From the NCBI GenBank assembly GCA_011392765.1, contig WYCW01000004.1:404538-468537 (forward strand): a stretch of 64,000 nucleotides of DNA. The letters are read 5' to 3'. The first letter of the stretch is position 1; each line of letters opens with the position of its first letter. Made by a program: the position numbers and the translations under genes. The notes below the pieces were generated by a model, which saw only the letters and a program-made list of their open reading frames with translations, was not told the DNA's origin and searched no databases. Below, in pieces: positions 1-10,067 of this stretch. Origin of the DNA: Candidatus Thiosymbion ectosymbiont of Catanema sp. Cochon2018. Lineage in GTDB: Bacteria; Pseudomonadota; Gammaproteobacteria; Chromatiales; Chromatiaceae.

Positions 1-264
1 CGGGCCAAGGGATTGAAAAAGGCCAAAGAAGTCCTGGATATCATGCGGCTGGGAGAAGAAGAGCGAAGGGCTTACGAGTGGCACATAGAAGAGATGCGCT
101 ACCAGGCTAGTATCTACAAATCCAGCCCCTATTACGAAGGAAAAGAAGACGGAGCAAAGGCAAAAGCCACTGAAATGGCCAGGGCAATGAGACAAAAAGG
201 AATCAGCCTGACCGATATTGCTGAAATTTCAGGACTTCCACCTGAAGAAATCGAAAAACTCTAG
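1..264 (+). CDS. Rpn-family nuclease/transposase, C-terminal part (5' cut by window edge)
   Basis: The reading frame is open from base 1, and its first codons (RAKGLKKAKEVLDIM) match residues about 206-220 of the complete Rpn protein at 1162-2010 almost exactly. It is therefore the last 87 codons of another copy, whose nuclease domain lies outside the window. The tail carries the charged helix and the closing PPEEIEKL segment typical of these proteins. The TAG stop is immediately followed by a small repeat that begins GGGGCG. Known family: recombination-promoting nucleases of PD-(D/E)XK fold. Together with the copy at 1162 it flanks murU in direct orientation. Confidence 0.85.
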   Translation, partial: RAKGLKKAKEVLDIMRLGEEERRAYEWHIEEMRYQASIYKSSPYYEGKEDGAKAKATEMARAMRQKGISLTDIAEISGLPPEEIEKL

Positions 265-431
265 GGGGCGTTCTCAATTGAGCCAAATCATCATAAAAAT
301 CAAACCCGTAGGCTGGGTTACGGCCAGGGACGGCCAAACCCGGCACACGGTATTGCGGATCGGGAAAGCTGGGTTTCGTTTCTCAACCCAGCTACAACAC
401 TTAGATGATTTATTAATTGAGAACGTCCCCT
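264..431. repeat. MITE-like repeat with GGGGCGTTCTCAATT ends (family J)
   Basis: The ends GGGGCGTTCTCAATT (from 265) and AATTGAGAACGTCCCC (to 430) are inverted copies with one mismatch, and each is flanked by TA. Inside is the palindromic cargo that starts GTAGGCTGGGTTACGGCC, which also occurs in unrelated repeats at about 8334, 27786 and 31107. A single end of the same family lies at 11457-11475. The left end touches the TAG stop of the preceding gene. Confidence 0.75.
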
Positions 432-433
432 AA

Positions 434-2010
<1,577 letters not shown>

Positions 2011-2284
2011 TGCAGGAAGACCTTTCCCTGCGGCGTCTGCGATTTGCCGACACATTGAACGTTTCAAAATTCAAAAATAAGGATTGTAGGGAAGATTGAG
2101 AAGTATTCCAGCTCTTTGAACCGCCAATAACCGGTTGTCAGGCTTGATCGTGCTCAGGGTTACTCGGCGATTATCAGCGAATTCCTCAAGACTCACCTCT
2201 TTTACCCAACCTGTCTCCTTTGAATTGTGAATAACCGAGAAAGATTTTCGGCCAATTGCATGTCACCCGTCTTCGAGTAGCACC

Positions 2285-3712
2285 ATGGGCCAGGAAATCG
2301 ATACATCCCGCTTTACCCCAGCCGACCTCGAGACCTTTCGAACACGTCTACGCGAGGAGACGGCGCTGCTGGAGGGCTGGTTCCGGGACGGTGTCTTTGC
2401 ATCGGCCCCCAAGGTCGGGGGTTTCGAGCTCGAGGCCTATCTGGTCGCAGCCGACCTGAATCCCGCTCCGATTGCGGGGCCTTTTCTGGAACGCCTGGCC
2501 GACCCTTTGGTCGTGCCGGAGCTGGCTACCTTCAACGCCGAGATAAACGGCACCCCACAGCGTCTGCGGGGGGACGCCCTGAGCCGCCTGGCGGCAGAGC
2601 TGGAGGCCACTTGGAAACGCTGCGCACGGGCCGCGATCGGGCTCGATGCCCGCCTGGCCATGATCGGCATCTTGCCGACGGCGCGGCCGGAACACCTGGA
2701 CATGGCACACATGAGTCCGCTCAAACGCTACCAGGCACTCAACGAGCGGATCCTCCAGCTGCGCCGGGGGCGTCCCTTCACCCTGGAGATCCTGGGTGAA
2801 GATCGCCTGTTTCTGGAACGGCAGGACGTAATGATGGAGTCGGTTGCCACCTCCCTCCAGATCCATCTGCAGGTAAATCCGGAAGAAGCGGCTCGGGTCT
2901 ACAACTGGTCCAAAGTCCTGGCCGCCCCCATGGTGGCCGTCAGCGCCAACTCTCCCTTCCTGTTCGGCTGCGACCTATGGGCGGAAAGCCGCATCCCCCT
3001 GTTCGAGCAGGCGATCTCGGTCGGCGGGCCTTTTTTCCGCGAGCGGGTTACCTTCGGGCTGCGCTATGTGGAAGACTCGGTGTTCGAGTGCTTCCGTGCC
3101 AACCTGGATCGCTTTCCGGTGCTGCTGCCGCAGGTCATGGACGAACCTCCCGAGCAACTCGCCCACCTGCGCCTGCACAATGGGACCATCTGGCGCTGGA
3201 ATCGACCGCTGATCGGTTTTGACGCCGACGCCGCCGGCACGCCGCCCCATCTGCGTATCGAGCACCGCGTCATGCCCGCCGGCCCCACCGTTGCGGACGC
3301 TATCGCCAATGCGGCCCTCTATTTCGGTGCCGTCCAGTCCTTCGCCGGGGAGGGTGCGCACCCCCGTCGGCACCTGCCCTTCAGCGTTGCCAAAGGCAAC
3401 TTCTATGAGGCCGCGCGTGAGGGGCTCGATGCCGAAATAGAGTGGCTCGACAGGCGTCCGACGACTCTCCACCAAGTATTGACGGACGACCTTCTCCCCC
3501 GGGCGGGTCAGGGCCTGACCGAGCTCGGCATCGACGCTTCGGAGATAGACCGGTGGCTGGGTATCATCGCCGGCAGGCTACGGACCGGACAAACCGGGTC
3601 CGCCTGGCAGCGGGCCTGGGTCGCGCGGCATGGACGAGATTTGACGGCCCTGACCGCCGCCTACCTGGAGCGTCAGGAATCCGGGCTGCCCGTCCACCAG
3701 TGGCCCCTTTGA
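2285..3712 (+). CDS. GCS2-family glutamate-cysteine ligase-like carboxylate-amine ligase
   Basis: 475 residues with the layout of the GCS2/amidoligase family: GGFELEAYLV near residue 46, the FNAEING segment about residue 85, and conserved MVAVSANSPFLFG and RIEHRV stretches further on. Such enzymes use ATP to join an amino group to a glutamate-type carboxylate. The product here is unknown and need not be glutathione. The next gene, an M14-type deacylase, is often found beside this family in sulfur bacteria, which suggests a joint role in making or trimming a small peptide-like compound (inference). The start chosen is ATG 2285. A 573-bp repeat block now separates it from its neighbour. Confidence 0.78.
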   Translation: MGQEIDTSRFTPADLETFRTRLREETALLEGWFRDGVFASAPKVGGFELEAYLVAADLNPAPIAGPFLERLADPLVVPELATFNAEINGTPQRLRGDALSRLAAELEATWKRCARAAIGLDARLAMIGILPTARPEHLDMAHMSPLKRYQALNERILQLRRGRPFTLEILGEDRLFLERQDVMMESVATSLQIHLQVNPEEAARVYNWSKVLAAPMVAVSANSPFLFGCDLWAESRIPLFEQAISVGGPFFRERVTFGLRYVEDSVFECFRANLDRFPVLLPQVMDEPPEQLAHLRLHNGTIWRWNRPLIGFDADAAGTPPHLRIEHRVMPAGPTVADAIANAALYFGAVQSFAGEGAHPRRHLPFSVAKGNFYEAAREGLDAEIEWLDRRPTTLHQVLTDDLLPRAGQGLTELGIDASEIDRWLGIIAGRLRTGQTGSAWQRAWVARHGRDLTALTAAYLERQESGLPVHQWPL

Positions 3713-3725
3713 TTACTCCGTAGCG

Positions 3726-3790
3726 CAGATGAATGATGAATGCGGAATGATGAGTGATGAGTGATGAGTGATGATCTAGGTGATGAATGC
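3726..3790. repeat. ATGA/TGATGA-rich short repeat (family S)
   Basis: Imperfect runs of GATGAATGCGGAATGATGA and GATGAGTGATGAGTGATG. The same words recur at 12968-13020, 13293-13320, 15629-15695, 15786-15797 and 17338-17371. In several places these words sit directly at a gene's stop or start codon. They contain TGA in more than one frame. Confidence 0.7.
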
Positions 3791-3859
3791 GGGAGCAGCC
3801 ATCTCCCTCATTATTCAGCTGCCCGATCCCTCGCTACGAACACGTAAATCAGACAGGCC

Positions 3860-4161
3860 CTAGGATTCCTTGAATGACCGGATTTTGTGCAGATGAATCA
3901 AATTTCGCAAACGTCTAACCCCTCTCGTTGTCGTGATCGTGATCATGATCGTAGTCGAAGCCGCCGTAGGAGGGATAGCATTCTTTCGCAGTTCGTGGTT
4001 TCCTGAGGTCCCGGCCAGGTACCGGGTCGAAACCCGTAGCCATCAGGTTTTCCGTGCCCGCTTTGCCTTGCGTCGCCGATTACGATCACGATCACGGTTC
4101 CGCTTTCGATAGCGATAGAGTGATGATCACGGCTCGTCGGTCTGAGGCGAAGCCTCGCTAG
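3860..4161 (+). repeat. CTAG-bounded modular repeat, copy A1
   Basis: Starts CTAGGATTCCTTGAATGACC and ends in the family right end CGGTCTGAGGCGAAGCCTCG followed by CTAG. The interior holds runs of GTGATCGTGATCATGATCG and, near the other side, ATTACGATCACGATCACG, forming a large stuttered palindrome. A near-full copy (A5) is at 22657-22954. Right of it, copy A2 follows and shares the boundary CTAG. Confidence 0.85.
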
Positions 4162-4376
4162 GATCCTTGAGGGACCCGAATCTTTACAAATGAGTCAAGT
4201 TTGTGCGCTGCACAAAAATAGTTCTGCCTCTTGTTGGGCAGGAATCGCAAATCCTTTGAACCACGGAGGCAGACACGGATAAACACGGATCACAATCTGT
4301 GTTTATCCGTGTCTGCCTCCGTGGTTCTTCGGTGCGGTTGGTTACGCCTCGTCGGTCTGAGGCGAGGCCTCGCTAG
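4158..4376 (+). repeat. CTAG-bounded modular repeat, copy A2, with ACACGGAT palindrome
   Basis: Same left end (CTAGGATCCTTGAGGGACCC) and right end (GTCGGTCTGAGGCGAGGCC then CTCGCTAG) as A1 but a different interior. It contains a palindrome at about 4259-4325 made of CCACGGAGGCAGACACGGAT and its complement around CACAATCTGTG. The same palindrome occurs outside this family at 12618-12949. The right CTAG lies 10 bases before the start of the next gene. Confidence 0.85.
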
Positions 4377-4385
4377 ACCAATAAC

Positions 4386-5399
4386 ATGCTGCAGGAACTC
4401 CACGCCCTCCCCGCCGGTCTTTTGGAGACCGCTCCCCACGACCTCGCGTCCCTGCTCGGCGGTCCGACCCTGATCCATCTTGTCGGAAACCGTGAGCCGG
4501 CTCTGTTCGTCTCCGTGCTCCTGCACGGCAATGAGCCTGTAGGCTGGAACGCCCTGCGCTCCCTGCTCATCGGCTACCGGAAACGCTTCGGCACCCTGCG
4601 CCTACCGCGCACCCTGAGCCTATTCATCGGCAATGTCGCCGCCGCCGCTGCAGGAGTACGCCGTCTCCCGGGTCAGCCCGACTACAATCGGATCTGGCCC
4701 GGCGCCGAATCCCACCCGACGCCGGAGCACGCCATGATGCGCCGGATCGTCACCATCATGCGACGACGAGGCATCTTCGCCAGCGTGGATATCCACAGCA
4801 ACACCGGCTACAACCCTCACTATGGTTGCGTCAACGTCCTGGACAACCGCTACCTGCACCTGGCGACCCTGTTCAGCCGTACCCTGGTCTACTTCACCCG
4901 CCCCCGCGGCGTGCAATCCATCGCCATGAGTCGGCTGGGCCCGGCGGTAACCCTGGAGTGCGGAAAGGTAGGGGAAAAGCATGGCGTGGATCACGCCCGC
5001 AACTACCTGGATGCCTGTCTACACCTGTCCGCACTGCCGCAACACCCGGTGGCCTCCGGCGATATCGACCTCTTCCACACCGTCGCCCAGGTCAAGCTGC
5101 CGGAGGGAGTGAGCTTCGGATTTCCGCCGGGGCAGGCCGACATCCTGTTGAGCCCGGAGCTGGAGCGTTTCAATTTTCGAGAGCTGCCCTGTGGTACTGC
5201 CTTCGGCCGTGTGAACGCGCCCAACGGGGTCCGGCTCGAGGCCCGGGACGAACAAGGCAGAGATGTCGCCGAGCGTTATTTTTATATAGCGCACGGTGAG
5301 CTGCGCCTGAAGCTGCCGGTCATGCCCGCCATGCTCACCCGCAATGAGGCCGCTATTCGCCAGGATTGCCTTTGTTACCTCATGGAACGCTATAGCTAG
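4386..5399 (+). CDS. M14-family succinylglutamate desuccinylase/aspartoacylase-like metallopeptidase
   Basis: 337 residues. The zinc-binding HGNE motif of the AstE/aspartoacylase subfamily is at H47 and E50 (LLHGNEPVG), and the third ligand is probably the His in the SVDIHSNTG segment near residue 139. A conserved VTLECGK motif follows about residue 190. Family members hydrolyse N-acyl amino acids or small amide bonds; the substrate here is unknown. It follows a GCS2-type ligase, so the two may act on the same compound (inference). No ribosome-binding site is obvious at ATG 4386, and the upstream flank is the end of repeat A2, so its original promoter or leader may have been replaced. Confidence 0.75.
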   Translation: MLQELHALPAGLLETAPHDLASLLGGPTLIHLVGNREPALFVSVLLHGNEPVGWNALRSLLIGYRKRFGTLRLPRTLSLFIGNVAAAAAGVRRLPGQPDYNRIWPGAESHPTPEHAMMRRIVTIMRRRGIFASVDIHSNTGYNPHYGCVNVLDNRYLHLATLFSRTLVYFTRPRGVQSIAMSRLGPAVTLECGKVGEKHGVDHARNYLDACLHLSALPQHPVASGDIDLFHTVAQVKLPEGVSFGFPPGQADILLSPELERFNFRELPCGTAFGRVNAPNGVRLEARDEQGRDVAERYFYIAHGELRLKLPVMPAMLTRNEAAIRQDCLCYLMERYS

Positions 5400-6340
5400 A
5401 CATACAAAACCCCGAAAATCAAGCAGGAAGATAATCAATAGAATGTTGATTACTTTCTCCACTACCCATAGAGTAATTTTGTCGTCAAGAAATCCGATAG
5501 TGTCTGTGTCTTTACCTGGAGAATCGGGGCCGATTTTCGATCCGGATGATCCGCGGAGAACTGAAAATACGGGGGAAGACAAAGAGAAGGAGGAAATGAA
5601 AAAAGCGCGCGGTTGAGAGTGAAGATTCTCTGCCGAGGGGTGAAGACCAAATACAAGATGGGTGTCCTTTTATTACTGGCAACGGTTGACAAATGGTACC
5701 GAATGGCTGGTTTTGAAGGGCGTTGACCGCTTCGGTCGTCCTGTTTCACCTTTTCCACGTTTTCCACGGCCCCTCCAGGGCGAGCGCGTATAAATCCCTC
5801 TGAAAACATGATCTTGTAAGTTGGGCAAAGGGCCAGGCATGTCCCGACGGAGGAGGGAGCCCGGCCCGTGCCCAACACCGTTGTTGGGCACGCCCACCGT
5901 CCACAGATGCGGTTCGCGCCTGGCGGTGGGGCAGTCCGAAAAGGACAACACACGCTCACCGCATCCTACGGGCTTTGCCCAACCTACTTGGTCCATGCAG
6001 ACTCTATGCATTTTTATCAATTAGGATAGTACTGGCGGTCGATAAACTATTGCCGGCTACCAGCCATCGGAAGCTGGTGGTTGGTCGGCTGATGGACCGC
6101 AGCGGGCGTAAAGATTTTCCTGATCAGCAATGAGTTTCAGCTACCCGAATCGACTGCTCCGGGGACAGGGCTTCGACCACCTGAAGAACTGAAGGCGTTA
6201 GCGTAATCCGGCACGAGCCAACCTGAGATCGCCGTCTTTTAAGACCGGGGTAAAATTGCCGCCGCACTCCAAAACGTGCGGTAGTCTCTTCCATGATCGT
6301 GAGCAGTTCGGAATCCATAAAGAACCGAGGAAAAAACCCT
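5400..6340. other. Intergenic region with a GTTGGGCAAAG repeat (family D, copy D1)
   Basis: No convincing gene is seen across about 940 bases. A repeat at about 5773-5985 starts CCAGGGCGAGCGCGTATAAA, contains GTTGGGCAAAGG and the inverted GTGCCCAACA / GTTGGGCACG, and ends in CTTTGCCCAACC. Related sequence occurs at about 30817-30945, 36883-37010 and 43411-43607. ORFs here are short and low in coding character. Confidence 0.6.
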
Positions 6341-7669
6341 ATGAGGTACTGCAATAGGGGCATTCGAGCCAATACAATCATCCTTTGTTCAATCGCATTG
6401 TTTTACGCCTTGCCGGTATCCGCAACCAACTGGGTCATGCTCCAGGGGACCGAGCCGGCCAAGGCACCGGCCTATCGCCCCTTCGGGTTCATCGGCATCG
6501 AGTACCAGCAAACCGATGATTCGCAGATTGCGGCCGGTCCCTATAAGGGGCAACCCCTGATGCCGAATCGGATCGGCCCCCGGTTGGAGAATGCCTCCGA
6601 GTTCCAATTCGCTCACGCCCGCCTGGGACTGCGGGGGCGTTTGCTCACCGGTAAGCTCAACTATTGGATCTCACCGCTCGCCGGTGACAACGGCATCTCT
6701 CATAACGGTAGCCCCAATGTGAAGCTCACGGACCTGAGTGTTACCCTCAACCTGATTCCCCACGCCCGGATTCGCATTGGTCAGTTCAAGCAACCGGGCT
6801 CGGAGGAGGGCCTGCAGCCCGCGGTCCTGCGTGATTATATTCGGCCCACCAACCTTTCCAGACAGCTTACCAACGAGCGTTTTTTCGACAGCGACGGTAC
6901 TCCGAAGAATGACGACAATGTCTTCGACGGCCCCTTGAGCGGTTGGCGCGATACCGGCATCCAGGTTTTCGATGCCTTCAAAACGAACGCCTGGGAACAC
7001 ACCTATGCCCTCATGGTGGGCACCGGAACCGGTCCGGCGATCTACAACGGCTCCGGTAGTGGCCGGCCGGAGCGGTATCTCTACTGGAGCTCCGAGCTGA
7101 TCTTCGGCGGCAAGGGTCCCTTCCGCGATGGATTGAAGCTGACCGGCTGGTATCAGGACGGAGAACGCGAGCTCCGGGTCGGTGCGCAACAAAAGACGGA
7201 GACCTTCGACCGCAGGCGTTACGGCCTGGGCGCCACTTTCCGCCGCGGTCCCTGGCGTATCGCGGGTGAGTGGGTCAAGGCCGACGGCATGATCTTCAAC
7301 GGCACGGACGGCGGTGCCGTTCCCGGCTCCACCAGTAACAGCGGTAAGGAGATCTCGGGCTTCAATGTCTTGCCGGACGACGAGGCCGATGGCTGGTACC
7401 TGGATGGGGGTTATCGATTGTTCGGCGACTGGGAACTGCGTGCCCGCTATGATCGCCTCAACCGAGGCACAAACGAGAAGGGGACCGAGCGCCGCTTCGA
7501 GACCTTTACCCTCGGCATTACCTATCGCCACAATAAGCAGGTGCGCGTGCTGACCGACTATGAATTCCGCCAAGTCGAGGCCCCCGGCCTGTCCGACAGT
7601 GCTACCCCCAACCGGATACTGAGTAAGGTGGACGACGTTTTCGGCGTCAAGATCTGGGTCCGGTTCTGA
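6341..7669 (+). CDS. OprO/OprP-like outer-membrane porin
   Basis: About 442 residues from ATG 6341 (an upstream ATG at 6293 is possible but the leader then becomes unusual). A hydrophobic signal segment (ANTIILCSIALFYALPVSA) ends near residue 31. The mature part alternates aromatic and polar residues as in beta-barrels, has the RIGQFKQP and YIRPTNLSRQL segments of the phosphate-selective porin family, and ends in FGVKIWVRF with a terminal Phe typical of outer-membrane barrels. It would form an anion or general diffusion channel; specificity is not visible. It is followed by a secreted DsrE-like gene on the same strand. Confidence 0.8.
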   Translation: MRYCNRGIRANTIILCSIALFYALPVSATNWVMLQGTEPAKAPAYRPFGFIGIEYQQTDDSQIAAGPYKGQPLMPNRIGPRLENASEFQFAHARLGLRGRLLTGKLNYWISPLAGDNGISHNGSPNVKLTDLSVTLNLIPHARIRIGQFKQPGSEEGLQPAVLRDYIRPTNLSRQLTNERFFDSDGTPKNDDNVFDGPLSGWRDTGIQVFDAFKTNAWEHTYALMVGTGTGPAIYNGSGSGRPERYLYWSSELIFGGKGPFRDGLKLTGWYQDGERELRVGAQQKTETFDRRRYGLGATFRRGPWRIAGEWVKADGMIFNGTDGGAVPGSTSNSGKEISGFNVLPDDEADGWYLDGGYRLFGDWELRARYDRLNRGTNEKGTERRFETFTLGITYRHNKQVRVLTDYEFRQVEAPGLSDSATPNRILSKVDDVFGVKIWVRF

Positions 7670-7880
7670 ATTTCCGTGTTCGGGGCACAATTTACCGAGA
7701 AATCTCAATGCCGGTCGTTTTGACCGGTGTTAGATTTTCCCCTTCGCTGCCTCGGGGCGGTGGAGTTTTCCCGTATCCGGTCGCCTTACCGCGTTGGAAA
7801 AGCCGAGTTGGCGGGATGTCCCAAGGGCCGCCATCGTTCTGGACGGCCGTTCGTATTATCTGAGATTTGGAGAAAAGATC

Positions 7881-8315
7881 ATGAAAGCGTTGAGAATCTC
7901 GCTGGGTATCCTATTTGTGCTGCTGGTCACGGCAATGACACCCCTCTCGGCGGAGAAGCAGAGGAGCATTTTCTACAATATAACAACGGATGAGGCCTGG
8001 AAGGTGGGGATGGCCCTGGGACAAGCCACCAAGGCCCTCGAGAAGGGGTACAAGGTCACCATCCATCTCAACACGCGGGCCGTATTCATTGCCTCGAAAG
8101 CTTTCGCCAGCGATCACAACGGCGCGTCCGGTAAAAGCCTGGAAGACATGTTGAAAACCTTGCTGGACAAGGGCGCGCAAGTCCTTATGTGTCCAATGTG
8201 TACGAAGAAGGCTGGCTTGACGAAGGATGACCTGATCGAAGGTGTGATCATGGGCGGCCCGGATATTACCCTGAAGGCGATGACCGCCGATCATACGGCG
8301 GTGATCAGCTTCTGA
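7881..8315 (+). CDS. Secreted DsrE/F-like sulfur-relay protein
   Basis: 144 residues from ATG 7881, which has GGAGAAAAG seven bases upstream; a longer ORF from 7794 lacks support. The N-terminus is a clear signal peptide (residues 1-24, ending PLSA-EKQ). The rest has the DsrE fold pattern, with a CPMC motif at residues 104-107 that probably binds persulfide sulfur. DsrE-family proteins move or bind sulfur in sulfur oxidisers; a periplasmic one could take part in thiosulfate or polysulfide metabolism together with the Sox proteins of this window (inference). Confidence 0.78.
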   Translation: MKALRISLGILFVLLVTAMTPLSAEKQRSIFYNITTDEAWKVGMALGQATKALEKGYKVTIHLNTRAVFIASKAFASDHNGASGKSLEDMLKTLLDKGAQVLMCPMCTKKAGLTKDDLIEGVIMGGPDITLKAMTADHTAVISF

Positions 8316-8329
8316 TTTCCTGATGGTAG

Positions 8330-8449
8330 GACCGTAGGCTGGGTTGCGGCCAGGGACGGCCAAAACCCAGCAATAACCAAAGCTGGGTTTCGTTCCTTGC
8401 CACCCAGCCTACCGATTTAAAATCAATGTGTTAGTTTTTAGACAGCCTC
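8330..8449 (-). repeat. GAGGCTGTCTAAAAA-family repeat (B1), left end worn
   Basis: The end at 8449 reads (reverse strand) GAGGCTGTCTAAAAACTAAC, and the interior is the GTAGGCTGGGTTGCGGCC palindrome shared with copies at 27749 and 31081. The opposite terminal repeat cannot be recognised. The TTA at 8450-8452 is both the expected target duplication and the TAA stop of the methyltransferase gene. Confidence 0.75.
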
Positions 8450-9067
8450 TTAACCGGCATCCTGAAAGTCGTATGCATCTTCTAAACGGGCCAGGGCCAC
8501 CGTGTAACGGGCCCCCTGTTTGAGCTTCTCGTAATTGCCGAAGACCTCGATCAGGTTGCGCTTCAGGTACTGCCGTAACCCGTTGATAGCAACCAGGTAT
8601 AGTCTCCCTCCGGGCCGCAACCGATCACGGGCGTCGTGTAGATAGAGGCTGATCATCTCCTTGCCCACCTTGGCCGGAAGGTTGCTTGCGATCAGGTCGA
8701 AGCGCAAATCCGGGTCGATCTGGTCGAATCCATTGCTGAGTCGGGCGCGGGCATTGCGGATTGCGTTGTGCTCGGCGTTGCGGTTGCTGTACCGAACGGC
8801 GACGAAATCCTTGTCCACCATCAGGGTGCGGCCCTCCGGAGCTAGTATTGCCAAGGCAAGGCCGATGGGTCCGTAGCCGCAACCCAGGTCGAGACAGTCG
8901 TCCGCCGGCCTTACCTCGAGGTGTTCGATCAGGAGCCGGGTACCCTCGTCGATCCCGCGCGGGGAGAACAGGCCCCAGGTACTGTGAATCATCAGGCTGC
9001 GTCCGCCCAACTCGGCGGTAAACCGGATGTCGGCTCGGAGCTTATCGAGTTGCCGTTTGCTGAGCAT
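8450..9067 (-). CDS. MTS-domain class I methyltransferase (RsmC/RlmG-like)
   Basis: 205 residues. SAM-binding motif I is DLGCGYGPIG at residues 60-69, and a region resembling the RsmC/RlmG motif IV follows at 128-133 as SNLPAK, where NPPF/Y is usual in N-methyltransferases. It is shorter than RsmC or RlmG and corresponds to their catalytic half. The likely substrate is the exocyclic amine of an rRNA guanine, but the altered motif IV leaves this open. The stop codon TAA coincides with the target site of repeat B1. It is divergent from pcm. Confidence 0.72.
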   Translation of the reverse strand: MLSKRQLDKLRADIRFTAELGGRSLMIHSTWGLFSPRGIDEGTRLLIEHLEVRPADDCLDLGCGYGPIGLALAILAPEGRTLMVDKDFVAVRYSNRNAEHNAIRNARARLSNGFDQIDPDLRFDLIASNLPAKVGKEMISLYLHDARDRLRPGGRLYLVAINGLRQYLKRNLIEVFGNYEKLKQGARYTVALARLEDAYDFQDAG

Positions 9068-9289
9068 GTTTCTTGTTCATCGGGCACCGAAACAACGGCC
9101 ACCTTTTTCGATCAACTCGGGGCAGCCCGTATCGGAATTTTCCCGGCAGCCCGATGCGAAGTCTAACCTCAGGGCTCGGAAATGCTAACCCGTATACCTC
9201 ACCTGCCTGTCGCGGCTTGCCGAGCGACCCCGGATTCCGTAGTCTTATCTACCTACACTTCCAACCCTTCGGCGCAATACCCTCCGCTC

Positions 9290-9955
9290 ATGGATACCAG
9301 CATCGATAGTGCCCGCTTCAACATGGTCCGGCAGCAGATCCAACCCTGGAATGTCGTAGACGAGAGGGTTCTGTCGGTGATGGCGGATATTCCGCGGGAG
9401 CAGTTCGTTCCGGCGGCCTATCGCAACCTGGCCTATGCGGATATGGAGATTCCCATCGGGGAGGGACAGACCATGCTGGCGCCCAAGGTGGTGGCCCATC
9501 TGCTGCAGGCCCTCGCCGTCCGGACCGACGACAAGATCCTGGAGATCGGCAGCGGGACCGGTTATGTAACGGCCTGCCTATCCCATCTCGGGGGCTGGGT
9601 GGTGAGTGTGGAGATCTACGCGGACCTGGCGGAGCAGGCGCAGACGACGCTGCGATCGCTCGGGCTGCGGCGGCTGGAGGTACGGCTCGGAGACGGTCTC
9701 GAAGGGCCGGTGGCCGGAGGCCCCTTCGATGTGATTGCCATAACAAGCTCCCTACCGAACACCGAATCACTGGGGATACTGGAAGAGCAGCTGGCCCCCG
9801 ACGGGCGCCTGTTCGCCGTTGTCGGTGAAGAACCGGTCATGGAGGCCCTGATCGTGACCCGTGTCACCAACCGGGATTTCCGCCGTCAGTCCCTGTTCGA
9901 GACCTGTGTGCCTGCGCTGGAGAAGATCCCGGAGCCGGAGCGGTTTGTCTTCTGA
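9290..9955 (+). CDS. pcm: Protein-L-isoaspartate O-methyltransferase
   Basis: 221 residues from ATG 9290 (the open frame extends to 9182 but the family start is MDTSIDSARFNMVRQQ). The RFNMVRQQIQPW start, the GEGQTMLAP segment and SAM motif I LEIGSGTGY (residues 84-92) are those of PCMT. It methylates isoaspartyl residues in damaged proteins so they can be repaired. It faces waaA, and a single end of the CTAG repeat lies between the two genes. Confidence 0.85.
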   Translation: MDTSIDSARFNMVRQQIQPWNVVDERVLSVMADIPREQFVPAAYRNLAYADMEIPIGEGQTMLAPKVVAHLLQALAVRTDDKILEIGSGTGYVTACLSHLGGWVVSVEIYADLAEQAQTTLRSLGLRRLEVRLGDGLEGPVAGGPFDVIAITSSLPNTESLGILEEQLAPDGRLFAVVGEEPVMEALIVTRVTNRDFRRQSLFETCVPALEKIPEPERFVF

Positions 9956-10036
9956 GGCTTGGTTGGGACACCTTGTTGACAAAGTGTTAATCGGCTAACA
10001 ATGCCTTTTTGCGTTAAATGGAAGGACATGAATTCA

Positions 10037-10067
10037 CGCCTTGTCGGTCTGAGGCAAAGCCTCGCTA
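10037..10067 (+). repeat. Solo right end of the CTAG repeat (A3) at the waaA stop
   Basis: CGCCTTGTCGGTCTGAGGC followed by AAAGCCTCGCTAG is the right end of family A; no left end is found nearby. The final CTAG supplies the TAG stop of the reverse-strand waaA gene, which reads RINN then stop. Confidence 0.8.

Noticed and set aside
4158-4376. Family A as an IS5-type MITE because CTAG fits the YTAR target
   Set aside because: The two ends are not inverted copies, so the IS5 explanation is not supported; the CTAG could equally be part of the element.
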